A DNA stretch of 64,000 bases from Nisaea acidiphila (GCF_024662015.1 NZ_CP102480.1:3246001-3310000), one strand, 5' to 3'. Positions 53,661 to 61,950 are shown, counted from the first letter of the stretch. Notes: generated by a model not told the origin, from the sequence alone. A program made the numbers and translations.

Positions 53661-54383
53661 ATGAAACTCTCAGCACCCTTGTTCCGTCTGAAACGTCAGG
53701 CTCGCCTGCTCTCCCGCGAAGAAGGCATCCCGCTCAACAAGGCGCTCGACCGCATTGCCGCTGGCGAAGGCTTCCGGAGCTGGAGCCAGCTCGCGGCCAA
53801 GGTCGCGCGCGACCATCGGCCGGGCGCCGGCCTGTTCGCGCAACTCGAGCCGGGGGATCTGGTCCTGCTCGGCGCGCGGCCGGGGCAGGGCAAGACCCTG
53901 CTCGGCCTCGAACTGCTGCTCGAAGCCGCCAAAGCCGGGAGGAAGGGCACGTTCTTCACCCTCGACTATCACGCGGAGGATGTGGCGCAGAGGCTCCGTT
54001 CCATGGGGGGCGAACCGGAGGCGGCAGGGCGGGATTTCGCGCTCGATACGTCTGACGGGATCTGCGCCGATCATATCGTCGGCCGGATGCGCGGCGCGCC
54101 GCGCGGGACGCTGTCCGTGATCGACTATCTGCAGCTTCTGGACCAACGCCGCGACAGGCCCGCGCTTGCGGAGCAGCTCCGCGCTCTGAAGGCCTTCACG
54201 GTCGCGTCGGGCCAGATCGCCGTGCTGATCTCGCAGATCGACCGGACGTTCGATGCGCGCGGCAGCGGTCTGCCCGGGCTTGCCGATGTCCGGCTGCCGA
54301 ATCCGGTGGACCTCACGCTTTTCACCAAATGCTGCTTCCTGCATGAGGGCGAGATCAGCCTTGAGGAGGTTCGGGCCGCCTAG
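53661..54383 (+). CDS. Small DnaB-helicase-like ATPase with N-terminal glyoxalase_8-like motif
   Basis: A 240-residue protein. Residues 8-48 (LKRQARLLSREEGIPLNKALDRIAAGEGFRSWSQLAA) resemble the helical repeat that precedes several alphaproteobacterial proteins of the glyoxalase_8 family. Residues 65-235 are a RecA-fold ATPase like the C-terminal domain of DnaB: Walker A GARPGQGKT at 71-79, Walker B SVIDYLQLLDQRR, and LISQIDR. Relatives are called 'DNA helicase' in rhizobial genomes but lack the DnaB N-terminal domain. GGAGG precedes the ATG. Its stop overlaps that of the opposite-strand gene by 4 bases. Function unknown. Confidence 0.8.
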   Translation: MKLSAPLFRLKRQARLLSREEGIPLNKALDRIAAGEGFRSWSQLAAKVARDHRPGAGLFAQLEPGDLVLLGARPGQGKTLLGLELLLEAAKAGRKGTFFTLDYHAEDVAQRLRSMGGEPEAAGRDFALDTSDGICADHIVGRMRGAPRGTLSVIDYLQLLDQRRDRPALAEQLRALKAFTVASGQIAVLISQIDRTFDARGSGLPGLADVRLPNPVDLTLFTKCCFLHEGEISLEEVRAA

Positions 54384-55546
54384 TCGAGCACGAAGTCCCG
54401 GTTCACGAGGCTGTAGCTGTGATGGCCGAGGATGCCTTCCTCGGTCATCCGCTCGATCTCGCTACGGAGAGTCTTGATTCGCTCCGGATATTTGTCCGCG
54501 CCGATCTCCAGGAGAGCGTTCAGCGGATCGTCCGCGCGGACCGCCGGCTGGATGACCGTGTTCTTGGCGCGGCCCTGATGACGGATATCGGCGATTACGA
54601 TGCAGACACTGTCCTCCGCCCCGTCGAGATCGTACTCCCCGGCATAGCTGAAAAATTTCTGCCGCTGCTGCTCGACCGCGAAGGCGACCTGGTTCGCCCG
54701 GTTGTCCTCGCTGTTCTCCGCCCAGTGCACGAACTTCGCTGCGACCTTGGCCTCCTGCTCACCGACGGCGTCCGGGTCCGGATTGAGATAGTCCATAAGG
54801 CCCTGGCTGCTGTTTGAATCTTCCAGAATGGTGATACCGTCCGCCGTCTTCTGCGCAACGTGTCCACCAGACAGCGTCAGGTCCGGGAAATAGAACCGTG
54901 CTTCGGGCAGGAGCAGGAAACGACGTAGCTGGAGGATGAAGTTCTCGCCGGCCACATGTGCCGCCTCCTGGTAGAAGCCGAAGGTGAAGGCCGCGCGATC
55001 ATAGGTGTTGAGGCAGTGGAAGCTGCCTTTGCTTTCGCACATCGCCGTCGGCGTTATCACGTCGGCCCAGAAGCCGAACTGCTCGTGATAGTTCTCCGGC
55101 GCATAGAGGTCCGTTCCCGGCGTGGTGTTCATCAGGCCGCGCCGTTGCCCATAGCTGACGTCGCTGCCGACATAGAACTCGGCTCCGTCGTTCAGCCGAG
55201 CGTAGTGGCGCTGCCCGTCGATGCGCAGCGCAACCTCGGCCGGAGCGTCAATCCGTTGCTGCTCGCCGGCGACGCGCGTGGTCTTCGAGACCCGTTCGGT
55301 CGGGCTGTTCGCGAAAGGCATGACCAGCAGGTCGCGGCCGGCATATTCGGCCTTTACCGGTACCTCGAGCAGCGGACCCTTTTCGATGGCCCGCATCACC
55401 CGGACGCCGTCGACCCGAACCTCCCAGTTGATTTTCGCGAGATCGGCCGGCGTGGGGTTCGGCTGGTTGAAGGCAGTGGCCTCGTAACGTGCAACAGAGC
55501 CGGTATCAGCGGTGGCGGGGCCGTCGACGGCTGTGACGAGCAGCAT
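54380..55546 (-). CDS. Hypothetical protein with a lysozyme-like segment
   Basis: A 388-residue protein without a classical signal peptide, read from ATG 55546 with GGAG 6 bases upstream. Residues 1-90 look like a beta-sandwich (VDGPATADTGSVARYEATAFNQ, LLVMPFANSPTERVS). Residues 160-200 read FWADVITPTAMCESKGSFHCLNTYDRAAFTFGFYQEAAH: a Glu (E171) in an E-S-K-G context followed by the F-x-F-G-F-Y-Q stretch is reminiscent of lysozyme-like transglycosylases (E-S-x-G ... G-x-x-Q). The C-terminal part is helical. The assignment is by motif only. It could be a cell-wall hydrolase or an exported effector lacking an obvious signal. Confidence 0.6.
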   Translation of the reverse strand: MLLVTAVDGPATADTGSVARYEATAFNQPNPTPADLAKINWEVRVDGVRVMRAIEKGPLLEVPVKAEYAGRDLLVMPFANSPTERVSKTTRVAGEQQRIDAPAEVALRIDGQRHYARLNDGAEFYVGSDVSYGQRRGLMNTTPGTDLYAPENYHEQFGFWADVITPTAMCESKGSFHCLNTYDRAAFTFGFYQEAAHVAGENFILQLRRFLLLPEARFYFPDLTLSGGHVAQKTADGITILEDSNSSQGLMDYLNPDPDAVGEQEAKVAAKFVHWAENSEDNRANQVAFAVEQQRQKFFSYAGEYDLDGAEDSVCIVIADIRHQGRAKNTVIQPAVRADDPLNALLEIGADKYPERIKTLRSEIERMTEEGILGHHSYSLVNRDFVLD

Positions 55547-55747
55547 GGCGGTCTCCACTGGATGAATTTTCGGGGGAATAGATGGCTGTATAATGCTACT
55601 TTATGACGAAAAAATCCAGTCCCCGATTGTCCTGATTTGGTCGTCAAACCGATACTTGGTGTCGCACGCGGGCATGGAAAGATGACGCTTGGCACGTAAA
55701 TGATGTGACGAGAACCGGATCTCGGGCGTTATTCGCAGGGAGGCGAT

Positions 55748-56461
55748 ATGGCCGAAGAAGACGATATCGTTCTGTCGGAACTGGACGATGAAGAGCTCGT
55801 GCAGCAGATGCATGACGATCTCTATGACGGCCTGAAGGATGAGGTCGAGGAGGGGGTCAACATCCTGCTCGAGCGCGGCTGGACGCCCTACAAGGTCCTG
55901 ACCGAGGCGCTGGTCGAAGGTATGCGGATCGTGGGCATCGACTTCCGCGACGGTATTCTCTTCGTGCCCGAAGTTCTGATGGCCGCCAACTCGATGAAGG
56001 CCGGCATGACGATCCTCCGCCCGCTGCTTGCCGAGACCGGCGCGCCGCGCATGGGCAAGATGGTGATCGGCACGGTGAAGGGCGATATCCACGATATCGG
56101 CAAGAACCTCGTCTCCATGATGATGGAAGGCGCCGGCTTCGAGGTGATCGATATCGGGATCAACAACCCGGTGGAGAACTATCTGGCCGCGATCGAGGAG
56201 CACAAGCCGGACATCCTCGGCATGTCGGCGTTGCTCACCACCACGATGCCCTACATGAAGGTCGTGATCGACACCATGAAGGAAAAGGGTATTCGCGACG
56301 ATTACATCGTGCTCGTCGGCGGAGCGCCGCTGAACGAGGCCTTCGCGGAGAGCGTTGGTGCCGATGCCTATTGCCGCGACGCTGCCGTCGCCGTGGAGAC
56401 CGCGAAGAACCTGATCGCCGAGCGCGAGAGGTCCAACTCGGCCGCCATGGGCGTCAGCTGA
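55748..56461 (+). CDS. Corrinoid (B12-binding) methyl-carrier protein, MttC/MtbC-like
   Basis: A 237-residue methyltransferase-cognate corrinoid protein. Residues 20-95 form the helical B12-binding cap (MHDDLYDGLKDEVEEGVNILLERGWTPYKVL, FVPEVLMAANSMKAGM). The Rossmann-type domain carries the lower-axial ligand motif D-x-H-x-x-G (Asp113, His115, Gly118) plus the downstream GMSALLTTTM and VLVGGAPLN. Such proteins accept a methyl group from a methyltransferase such as MttB and pass it to tetrahydrofolate or another acceptor. GGGAGGCGAT precedes the ATG. It is followed by DUF1638 and 'virulence factor' genes. No methyltransferase is adjacent; the only one in the window is at 1370. Confidence 0.93.
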   Translation: MAEEDDIVLSELDDEELVQQMHDDLYDGLKDEVEEGVNILLERGWTPYKVLTEALVEGMRIVGIDFRDGILFVPEVLMAANSMKAGMTILRPLLAETGAPRMGKMVIGTVKGDIHDIGKNLVSMMMEGAGFEVIDIGINNPVENYLAAIEEHKPDILGMSALLTTTMPYMKVVIDTMKEKGIRDDYIVLVGGAPLNEAFAESVGADAYCRDAAVAVETAKNLIAERERSNSAAMGVS

Positions 56462-56472
56462 GCGGGGCGGCG

Positions 56473-57087
56473 ATGGCCGCCCCTGCATCGGAACGCACGC
56501 CGCGGGCCCTCGTCGTGGCCTGCGGTGCTCTCGGACGCGAGCTGGTCGCCCTGAAAGAATCGACCGGCTGGGACACGCTCGACATCACCTGCCTGCCCGC
56601 CATCTGGCACAATCACCCGGAAAAGATCGCGCCCGGCCTCCGGCGGAAACTGAGGGCGGCGTCCGGCTATGACCGGGTGTTCGTCGCCTATGGCGATTGC
56701 GGGACCGGCGGCGAGGTGGATGCGGTGATCGAGGAGTTCGGCGTCGAACGGATCGCCGGCCCGCACTGCTACCAGTTTTTCATGGGGACCGAGGCTTTCA
56801 CAGAGATGACGGATGCCGACCCGGCCCGGTTCTTCCTGACCGACTATCTCGTCCGCCATTTCGACCGCCTGATCGTGAAGGGGCTCGGCCTCGACCGATT
56901 CCCGGAATTGCGCGAGATGTATTTCGGCAATTACTCGGCGCTGGTCTACATTGCCCAGACGGAGGACGCCCGCCTGAAAGCGAAAGCGGAACAGGCGGCG
57001 GAACGGCTCGGGCTCGCCTTCGAGTACCGCTATTGCGGCTATGGCGAGCTGCAGGATTTTATCGAAGATGCCCGGAACGGGTACTGA
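56473..57087 (+). CDS. DUF1638 protein
   Basis: A 204-residue protein of the DUF1638 family. Conserved pieces are VVACGALGRELVAL at the start, ITCLPAIWHNHPEKI, VFVAYGDCGTGGEVD and IAGPHCYQFFMGTEAF. The Cys residues in DCGTGG and HCYQFF together with the conserved His residues could bind a metal. The family often occurs next to corrinoid methyltransferase genes, as here, 11 bases after the corrinoid protein gene. Its biochemical role is unknown; an accessory role in corrinoid maturation or reactivation is my inference. Confidence 0.9.
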   Translation: MAAPASERTPRALVVACGALGRELVALKESTGWDTLDITCLPAIWHNHPEKIAPGLRRKLRAASGYDRVFVAYGDCGTGGEVDAVIEEFGVERIAGPHCYQFFMGTEAFTEMTDADPARFFLTDYLVRHFDRLIVKGLGLDRFPELREMYFGNYSALVYIAQTEDARLKAKAEQAAERLGLAFEYRYCGYGELQDFIEDARNGY

Positions 57088-57101
57088 GAGGAGCGGAAGC
57101 C

Positions 57102-57419
57102 ATGGCGCATCTCATCACCGTTTACTGGCGGGACATCCCAGCCCAGGTGATCGCCGAGGAGGGGCGCGGCCGGCGCCGGAAACAGGCCAAGGTCGAATTG
57201 CCGGTCCGCTTCATCCATGCCATCGACATGGCGGCGATGCGCGACGGCTCCGAGGACGAGGACGCCTATCTCGAAGGCTGGCGCCGCGCCGATCCGGTCG
57301 AATGCGGCGACGATCTCGAAGCGGCAGCCGAAGCGGCCGCGGAAGCGCTGCAGGCCGAGTATGACGGCGAGAAGCTGAAAGCGCTGATCAAGAATGGCGG
57401 CAACGATGCCGATGAGTAA
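57102..57419 (+). CDS. 'Virulence factor' family protein (PF13769)
   Basis: A 105-residue protein matching the small family annotated as virulence factor: [47 protein letters not shown], with the YWRDIP-Q and R-R-K-A-K-V-x-L-P-x-R-F-x-A-ID pattern. The C-terminal half is acidic and Ala-rich. The family name comes from an early annotation and does not describe its function; in many Alphaproteobacteria the gene lies in corrinoid methyl-transfer clusters with DUF1638. It follows DUF1638 by 14 bases with a good ribosome binding site (GAGAGGAGCGG). Confidence 0.85.
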   Translation: MAHLITVYWRDIPAQVIAEEGRGRRRKQAKVELPVRFIHAIDMAAMRDGSEDEDAYLEGWRRADPVECGDDLEAAAEAAAEALQAEYDGEKLKALIKNGGNDADE

Positions 57420-57544
57420 CAATTCAACCAACTATTTCACGAAAATCTAACCGCGTATTCATTTTCTATTTTTGCTATCATGAGGAGAAGTTGGTTTCGC
57501 CTTCCACTCGTTGTTGGCGGAATTCGCCGTAGCGGGAGGAAGCA

Positions 57545-58669
57545 ATGGTCACGCATGTCCGCGGTCGCAAGGACTGGAATACGAAATTCGTACGCTCGGC
57601 GGCGGCATGGGCGCCGTTGCTTGAAGACACGGCTGGAGACGATTTCGACTACGGCGATGTGCGCATCGGCCATGTGGATACGGGCTATGTCGAGCACTCG
57701 GTTTTTGGTTCGTGGAACAATCAGGGAGCGAGCGAGCATATTCTGGTCGATCAGGGCCTGAACGCGGTCGATCCGGACCGGGAGGTCCGGCCGACGGACC
57801 CGGTCGATGGCGGCCTCAATCCCGGCCACGGCACGAGGATTGGAAGTGTCATGTACGGTTTCGATCCGGATGTGCTGGTCGGCATAGCTCCGAGAGTTCC
57901 TGTCGTTCCTTACCGGGCGGTGACTTCGGTTGCGCTGATCACGGCGGAAACGATCGGTCAGGTCGCGGACTCGATTAACCATGCCGTGGAGCAGAGCTTT
58001 TGTTCCGTCATCAACATGAGCCTCGGCGCCAGACCGGTATTCAATCCGTTCGGAGCATTTCGCCGGGCAATGCGCAAGCTCGGAAAGGCTTGTGACAATG
58101 CGTACGAGAACGGTGTCATCGTTGTCGGCGCATTGGGAAACAATGTGCACAGCAAGGCGACCTATCCCGGCAAGTACTGGCGGTCGATCTGCGCTGCCGG
58201 CCTTGAGCCGGAGTTCGAAGGCGATCGGCTTACCGCTGTCGAGATGTGGAAGCCACAGCCGGAGCCGCTCGATGCGGTCGATTATCAGCATATTGACGTC
58301 TGGGCGCCCGCCGAATCGATCTTCAGAGCCCATCCGAAACGGCGCAGCGGCGATGTGCAGGATGACTATTATCCGCTGCCAGACGGAAATGGCTCCTCCT
58401 ACGCTGCCGCGACCGTTTCAGGTGCGGCAGCGGTCTGGCTTGCGCGCCGGGCGCGGGACATCGAAGCGGCATATCCGCCGGACGATGCATGGATGGTCGT
58501 TGAGGCCTTCCGCTCCTTGTTGAAAACCACGCACCAGGGTTTGCCATCGGATTCGCATGCGAACAACGAGGCGGGGATGCTCGATATGAAGGCTCTCGTC
58601 GAAGCCGATTTGCCTGATGCCGGCACGCTGGACTTTGAGACCCGGCTTTGCCGGGACATGTTCGGCTGA
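57545..58669 (+). CDS. Subtilisin-like (S8) serine protease without signal peptide
   Basis: A 374-residue S8-family peptidase. The triad is Asp45 in IGHVDTGY, His95 in NPGHGTRIGSV and Ser285 in NGSSYAAATVSGAAA; the oxyanion Asn is in VVGALGNN. It is a minimal catalytic domain with no propeptide, signal peptide or C-terminal module, so it seems cytoplasmic or exported by an unusual route. GGGAGGAAGCA precedes ATG 57545. It lies behind an AT-rich stretch and is convergent with the ugp operon, 4 bases away. Target and regulation are unknown. Confidence 0.88.
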   Translation: MVTHVRGRKDWNTKFVRSAAAWAPLLEDTAGDDFDYGDVRIGHVDTGYVEHSVFGSWNNQGASEHILVDQGLNAVDPDREVRPTDPVDGGLNPGHGTRIGSVMYGFDPDVLVGIAPRVPVVPYRAVTSVALITAETIGQVADSINHAVEQSFCSVINMSLGARPVFNPFGAFRRAMRKLGKACDNAYENGVIVVGALGNNVHSKATYPGKYWRSICAAGLEPEFEGDRLTAVEMWKPQPEPLDAVDYQHIDVWAPAESIFRAHPKRRSGDVQDDYYPLPDGNGSSYAAATVSGAAAVWLARRARDIEAAYPPDDAWMVVEAFRSLLKTTHQGLPSDSHANNEAGMLDMKALVEADLPDAGTLDFETRLCRDMFG

Positions 58670-58673
58670 ACCG

Positions 58674-59594
58674 CTACTTCTCACTCTCCACCAGCCCCCT
58701 GACGAAGAGCCGCTGCAGGAACACGACCACCAGCACCGGCGGCGCCATGGCGATCAGCGCGGCGGTCATGGCGAGATTCCATTCCGGTACTGCCTCCGGC
58801 GAGGGCATCAGCTTGGCGATGCCGATCACGACCGTCGAATAGGACGGGTCCGTCGTCACCAGCAGCGGCCAGAGATACTGGTTCCAGCCATAGATGAAGA
58901 GGATGACGCAGAGCGCTGCGATGTTGGTGCGCGAGAGCGGCAGAAGGATGTCGGCGAGGAAGCGCATCGGGCCGGCGCCGTCCACCTTGGCCGCCTCGCA
59001 CATCTCGTTCGGCACGGTCAGGAAGAACTGGCGGAAGAGGAAGGTCGCGGTCGCCGAGGCGATCAGCGGGAAGATCAGCCCCGCATAGGAGTTGAGCAGG
59101 CTGACCTTCACGTCGAAGCTGACGCGCTCGCCCGCGATCCAGGAGGCGAGATCGTCAAGCCCCAGGACCTCTCCGAGCCAGATAAACGGCGTCAAAGCGT
59201 TCGCCGCCACCTCGTAGGTCGGCACGATGCGGACCTCGATGGGCAGCATCAGCGACATGAAGATGATCCAGAAGGCGGTCATCTTGAAGCGGAAGTCGAA
59301 ATAGACGATGGCGAAGGCGGAGAGGATGGAGATCGCCACCTTTCCGATCGTGATGCCGATCGCCTGGACCGCCGAATTGAAGAGCTGCAGGCCGAGATCG
59401 GCCCGGCTCCAGGTCTCCTGCAGGTTCACCAGCAGCTGATCGCCGAAGAACATCGGCATTGGCAACCCGTTCACTTCCTGCGGCGTTAGCGTGGCGGCGA
59501 CCAGCGCGACATAGATCGGAAAACCCGTCACCAGGATCCCGAGGATCAGGAAGACATGGGTCAGGATGTCGAGGATCGGTGTGCGTTCGGTCAT
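58674..59594 (-). CDS. ugpE: Glycerol-3-phosphate-type ABC transporter permease UgpE
   Basis: A 306-residue permease of the UgpE/MalG branch. The cytoplasmic EAA loop reads MCEAAKVDGAGPMRFLADILLPLSRTNIAA, and the first helix and the F-x-x-P-x-Y segment (VFLILGILVTGFPIYVALVAATL) fit. NQYLWPLLVTTDPSYSTVVIGIAKLMP is typical of UgpE. ATG 59594 lies 4 bases after the ugpA stop. The C-terminal tail is charged. Confidence 0.92.
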   Translation of the reverse strand: MTERTPILDILTHVFLILGILVTGFPIYVALVAATLTPQEVNGLPMPMFFGDQLLVNLQETWSRADLGLQLFNSAVQAIGITIGKVAISILSAFAIVYFDFRFKMTAFWIIFMSLMLPIEVRIVPTYEVAANALTPFIWLGEVLGLDDLASWIAGERVSFDVKVSLLNSYAGLIFPLIASATATFLFRQFFLTVPNEMCEAAKVDGAGPMRFLADILLPLSRTNIAALCVILFIYGWNQYLWPLLVTTDPSYSTVVIGIAKLMPSPEAVPEWNLAMTAALIAMAPPVLVVVFLQRLFVRGLVESEK

Positions 59595-59598
59595 CTGT

Positions 59599-60486
59599 TC
59601 AGCCCGCGTAATGGACACGCCGCTCGAGGAAGCGGAACTGGAAGACGGTAAGGGCGATGACCACCACCATGAGAATGATCGACTGCGCCGCCGAGGCGCT
59701 TAGGTCGAGCCCGATGAAGCCGTCGCGGAAGACCTTGTAGACCAGGATCGTGGTGGCATCGCCGGGGCCGCCCTCGGTGGTCACGTGGATGATCCCGAAA
59801 GTGTCGAAGAAGGCGTAGACGACGTTCAGCACGATAAGGAAAAAGGTGGTCGGCGAGAGCAGCGGCAGGATGATGTCGCGGATCCGCCGGAGCGGCCCGG
59901 CGCCGTCCATCGCCGCGGACTCGATGACCGAGCGCGGGATCGATTGCAGCCCGGCAAGGAAGAAGACGAAATTATAGGCGACCTGTTTCCATGCGGCGGC
60001 GAAGACCACGAGCACCATGGCGTCGAAACTCGACAGCTCCGGGTTCCAGCCCCAGTCGAGCACGGTCTTCAGCGCGAAGGCGACGACGCCGGAATGCGGG
60101 TCGAGGGTGAAGGTCCAGAGCGCGCCGGCGATGGCGGGAGCCACGGCATAGGGCCAGATCAGCAGGATCCGGTAGGCATCCGTCGCCCGGAGCACCCGGT
60201 CGGCGAACAGCGCGAAAAGCAGGCCGAGCCCGAGCGAAAGCGCGGTAGTGAAGGCGCTGAAGACAATCGTGACCCAGATCGCCTTGTGGTATTCGGGTTG
60301 GCTCACCATGTCGGTGAAATTCTCGAAGCCGACCCATTCCGCGTAGCCGCCGAAGGGCGAGGCGAGGGTGAAGGCCTGGTAGAGCGCCTGAGCCGCGGGC
60401 CAGAAGAAGAACCAGAGCAGGATCAGAAGCTGCGGGAAGAGCAGCAGGTAAGGCAGCCAGCGGCCGTCGAAGGTCACCCGTCTCAT
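59599..60486 (-). CDS. ugpA: Glycerol-3-phosphate-type ABC transporter permease UgpA
   Basis: A 295-residue permease of the UgpA/MalF branch. Family segments are LLFPQLLILLWFFFWPAAQALYQAF, SAAMDGAGPLRRIRDIILPLLSPTTFFLIVLNVVYAFFDTFGIIHVTTEGGPGDATTILVYKVFRDGF. The EAA-type loop is SAAMDGAGPLRRIRDIILP. It pairs with UgpE and is preceded by a hairpin that follows ugpB. Confidence 0.92.
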   Translation of the reverse strand: MRRVTFDGRWLPYLLLFPQLLILLWFFFWPAAQALYQAFTLASPFGGYAEWVGFENFTDMVSQPEYHKAIWVTIVFSAFTTALSLGLGLLFALFADRVLRATDAYRILLIWPYAVAPAIAGALWTFTLDPHSGVVAFALKTVLDWGWNPELSSFDAMVLVVFAAAWKQVAYNFVFFLAGLQSIPRSVIESAAMDGAGPLRRIRDIILPLLSPTTFFLIVLNVVYAFFDTFGIIHVTTEGGPGDATTILVYKVFRDGFIGLDLSASAAQSIILMVVVIALTVFQFRFLERRVHYAG

Positions 60487-60516
60487 GCGAACCGTCCGAA
60501 AAACCTGGAAGGAGAG

Positions 60517-60541
60517 CCGGGGCGGCGGAATGCCGCCCCGG
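60517..60541 (-). terminator. Intercistronic hairpin between ugpB and ugpA
   Basis: Perfect 10-base stem, CCGGGGCGGC with GCCGCCCCGG, and a GGAAT loop. It lies about 20 bases after the ugpB stop and about 30 before ugpA on the minus strand. Without a long U-tract it more likely limits read-through or protects the ugpB mRNA end than terminates fully. Confidence 0.65.
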
Positions 60542-60561
60542 TCGTTGATTGAGGTCGGCCG

Positions 60562-61950
60562 TTACTCGACCAGCATCGGGTAGAGTTCCTCGGCCTGACG
60601 CGAGTTCTGTTTCTCGAAGCGGCGGAGGATCTCGTCGCCGCGGCGCACGGCATTGGCGAAGGCCTGCTCGACGGTCTGCTCGTTCGCCCAGACCTTGCGC
60701 AGCTCGCCTTCGAGCGCGATGCGGACATTCTCGAAGTTGCCGAGCCGCGGGACCCGGGCCGCCGGATGCGGATTGTCACCGCCGCGCAGGAGCTGGATCA
60801 CCGCCAGTTCCTTGGTCGGGAACTCCTCGTAGTAGCCTTCGGCCTTCAGCTCGTTATAGGCCTGCTTGGTGATCGGCACGTAGCCGGTTTTCTTGTGCCA
60901 GTATTTCTGGATCTCGACCGAGGTCAGCGATTTGAAGAACTCGACCACGCCCGCATATTCCTCGTCGGAGAAGCCTTTGAGGACATAGAGCGCGGCGCCG
61001 CCGATGGTGGTGTTCACCGGGGTGGTGCCGGCCTCGTAAGGCAGGTGCGCGGCGGTCCAGTTGAACGGGTTGTCCTCCATCGTCGCATGGCTCGCGGTGG
61101 AGCGGATATGGAACAGGCAGTTGCCGGCCTTGAAGTTCTTCAGCGCGCCGCTGCTCCAGTCGGTCTGGGACTCGGCGCCGAACTCGGCAAGACCCTCGTC
61201 CAGCCAGCGCTTGATGCGCTTCATGTGCATGATAGCCCAGCCGTCCGGCTTGTCATAGACGAGCCGGGCGGAGAGGCCGTCGAGGCCGTTGTTCTTGGAG
61301 GCGTAGAACTGCTTCTGCTGGGCCATCGGGTTTTCGAGATCGCCCCACATGCCGGCATAGAAGCCGTAGCCGCAGGGTTTGCCGCCGCGCGGTACCTCGG
61401 CGCCTGAGGCCTGAAGCTGGCGGATCTGCGCTTCCATGTCCTGATAGGTCTTCGGCATTTCGGTCAGGCCGGCCGCGTCAAACAGATCCTTGTTCACGTA
61501 GAGGATCGGGGTCGAGCTGTTGAACGGCATCCCGAGCAGCTTGCCGTTCGGGTCGGTATAGGTGCCGGTGACCGGCGAGAGATAATCGCTCTTGTTCAGG
61601 GTCACGCCGTGCTTGGCCAGCATGTCCTCGGCCGGAACGATCGCGCCGGAGAGCATCAGGGTGATGACGCCGGTCTCGTTGTTCTGGAAGAAGTGCGGCT
61701 GCTCGCCTGCGCGGATCGCGGCGATGGTCTGGGTCAGCAGGTGCCGGTAGCGGCCCTTCCAGGTGGCGACCACCTCGTATTTGTCCTGGCTCTCGTTGAA
61801 GCGGCGGACGATCTCGTCCACACCCTCGCCGAGGCCGCCGCTCATCGCGTGCCACCACTGGATCTTGATACGCTCGGCGGACGCATCCGCAGCGCCGAAC
61901 GTCACGGCCGCGGCGAGCATGCCGGCAAGCCAGAACTTATTCCGTTTCAT
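60562..61950 (-). CDS. ugpB: Glycerol-3-phosphate-type substrate-binding protein UgpB
   Basis: A 462-residue periplasmic binding protein of family 1. The signal peptide (MKRNKFWLAGMLAAAVTFG) ends near ADASAERI; the mature N-terminus reads KIQWWHAMSGGLGEGVDEIVRRFNESQDKYEV, which is the UgpB pattern, followed by MPFNSSTPILYVNKDLFDAAGL and the KKTGYVPITKQAY segment. GGGAG lies 8 bases before ATG 61950. The substrate is probably sn-glycerol-3-phosphate or a glycerophosphodiester; other phosphorylated or sugar-like ligands are possible. Confidence 0.93.
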   Translation of the reverse strand: MKRNKFWLAGMLAAAVTFGAADASAERIKIQWWHAMSGGLGEGVDEIVRRFNESQDKYEVVATWKGRYRHLLTQTIAAIRAGEQPHFFQNNETGVITLMLSGAIVPAEDMLAKHGVTLNKSDYLSPVTGTYTDPNGKLLGMPFNSSTPILYVNKDLFDAAGLTEMPKTYQDMEAQIRQLQASGAEVPRGGKPCGYGFYAGMWGDLENPMAQQKQFYASKNNGLDGLSARLVYDKPDGWAIMHMKRIKRWLDEGLAEFGAESQTDWSSGALKNFKAGNCLFHIRSTASHATMEDNPFNWTAAHLPYEAGTTPVNTTIGGAALYVLKGFSDEEYAGVVEFFKSLTSVEIQKYWHKKTGYVPITKQAYNELKAEGYYEEFPTKELAVIQLLRGGDNPHPAARVPRLGNFENVRIALEGELRKVWANEQTVEQAFANAVRRGDEILRRFEKQNSRQAEELYPMLVE

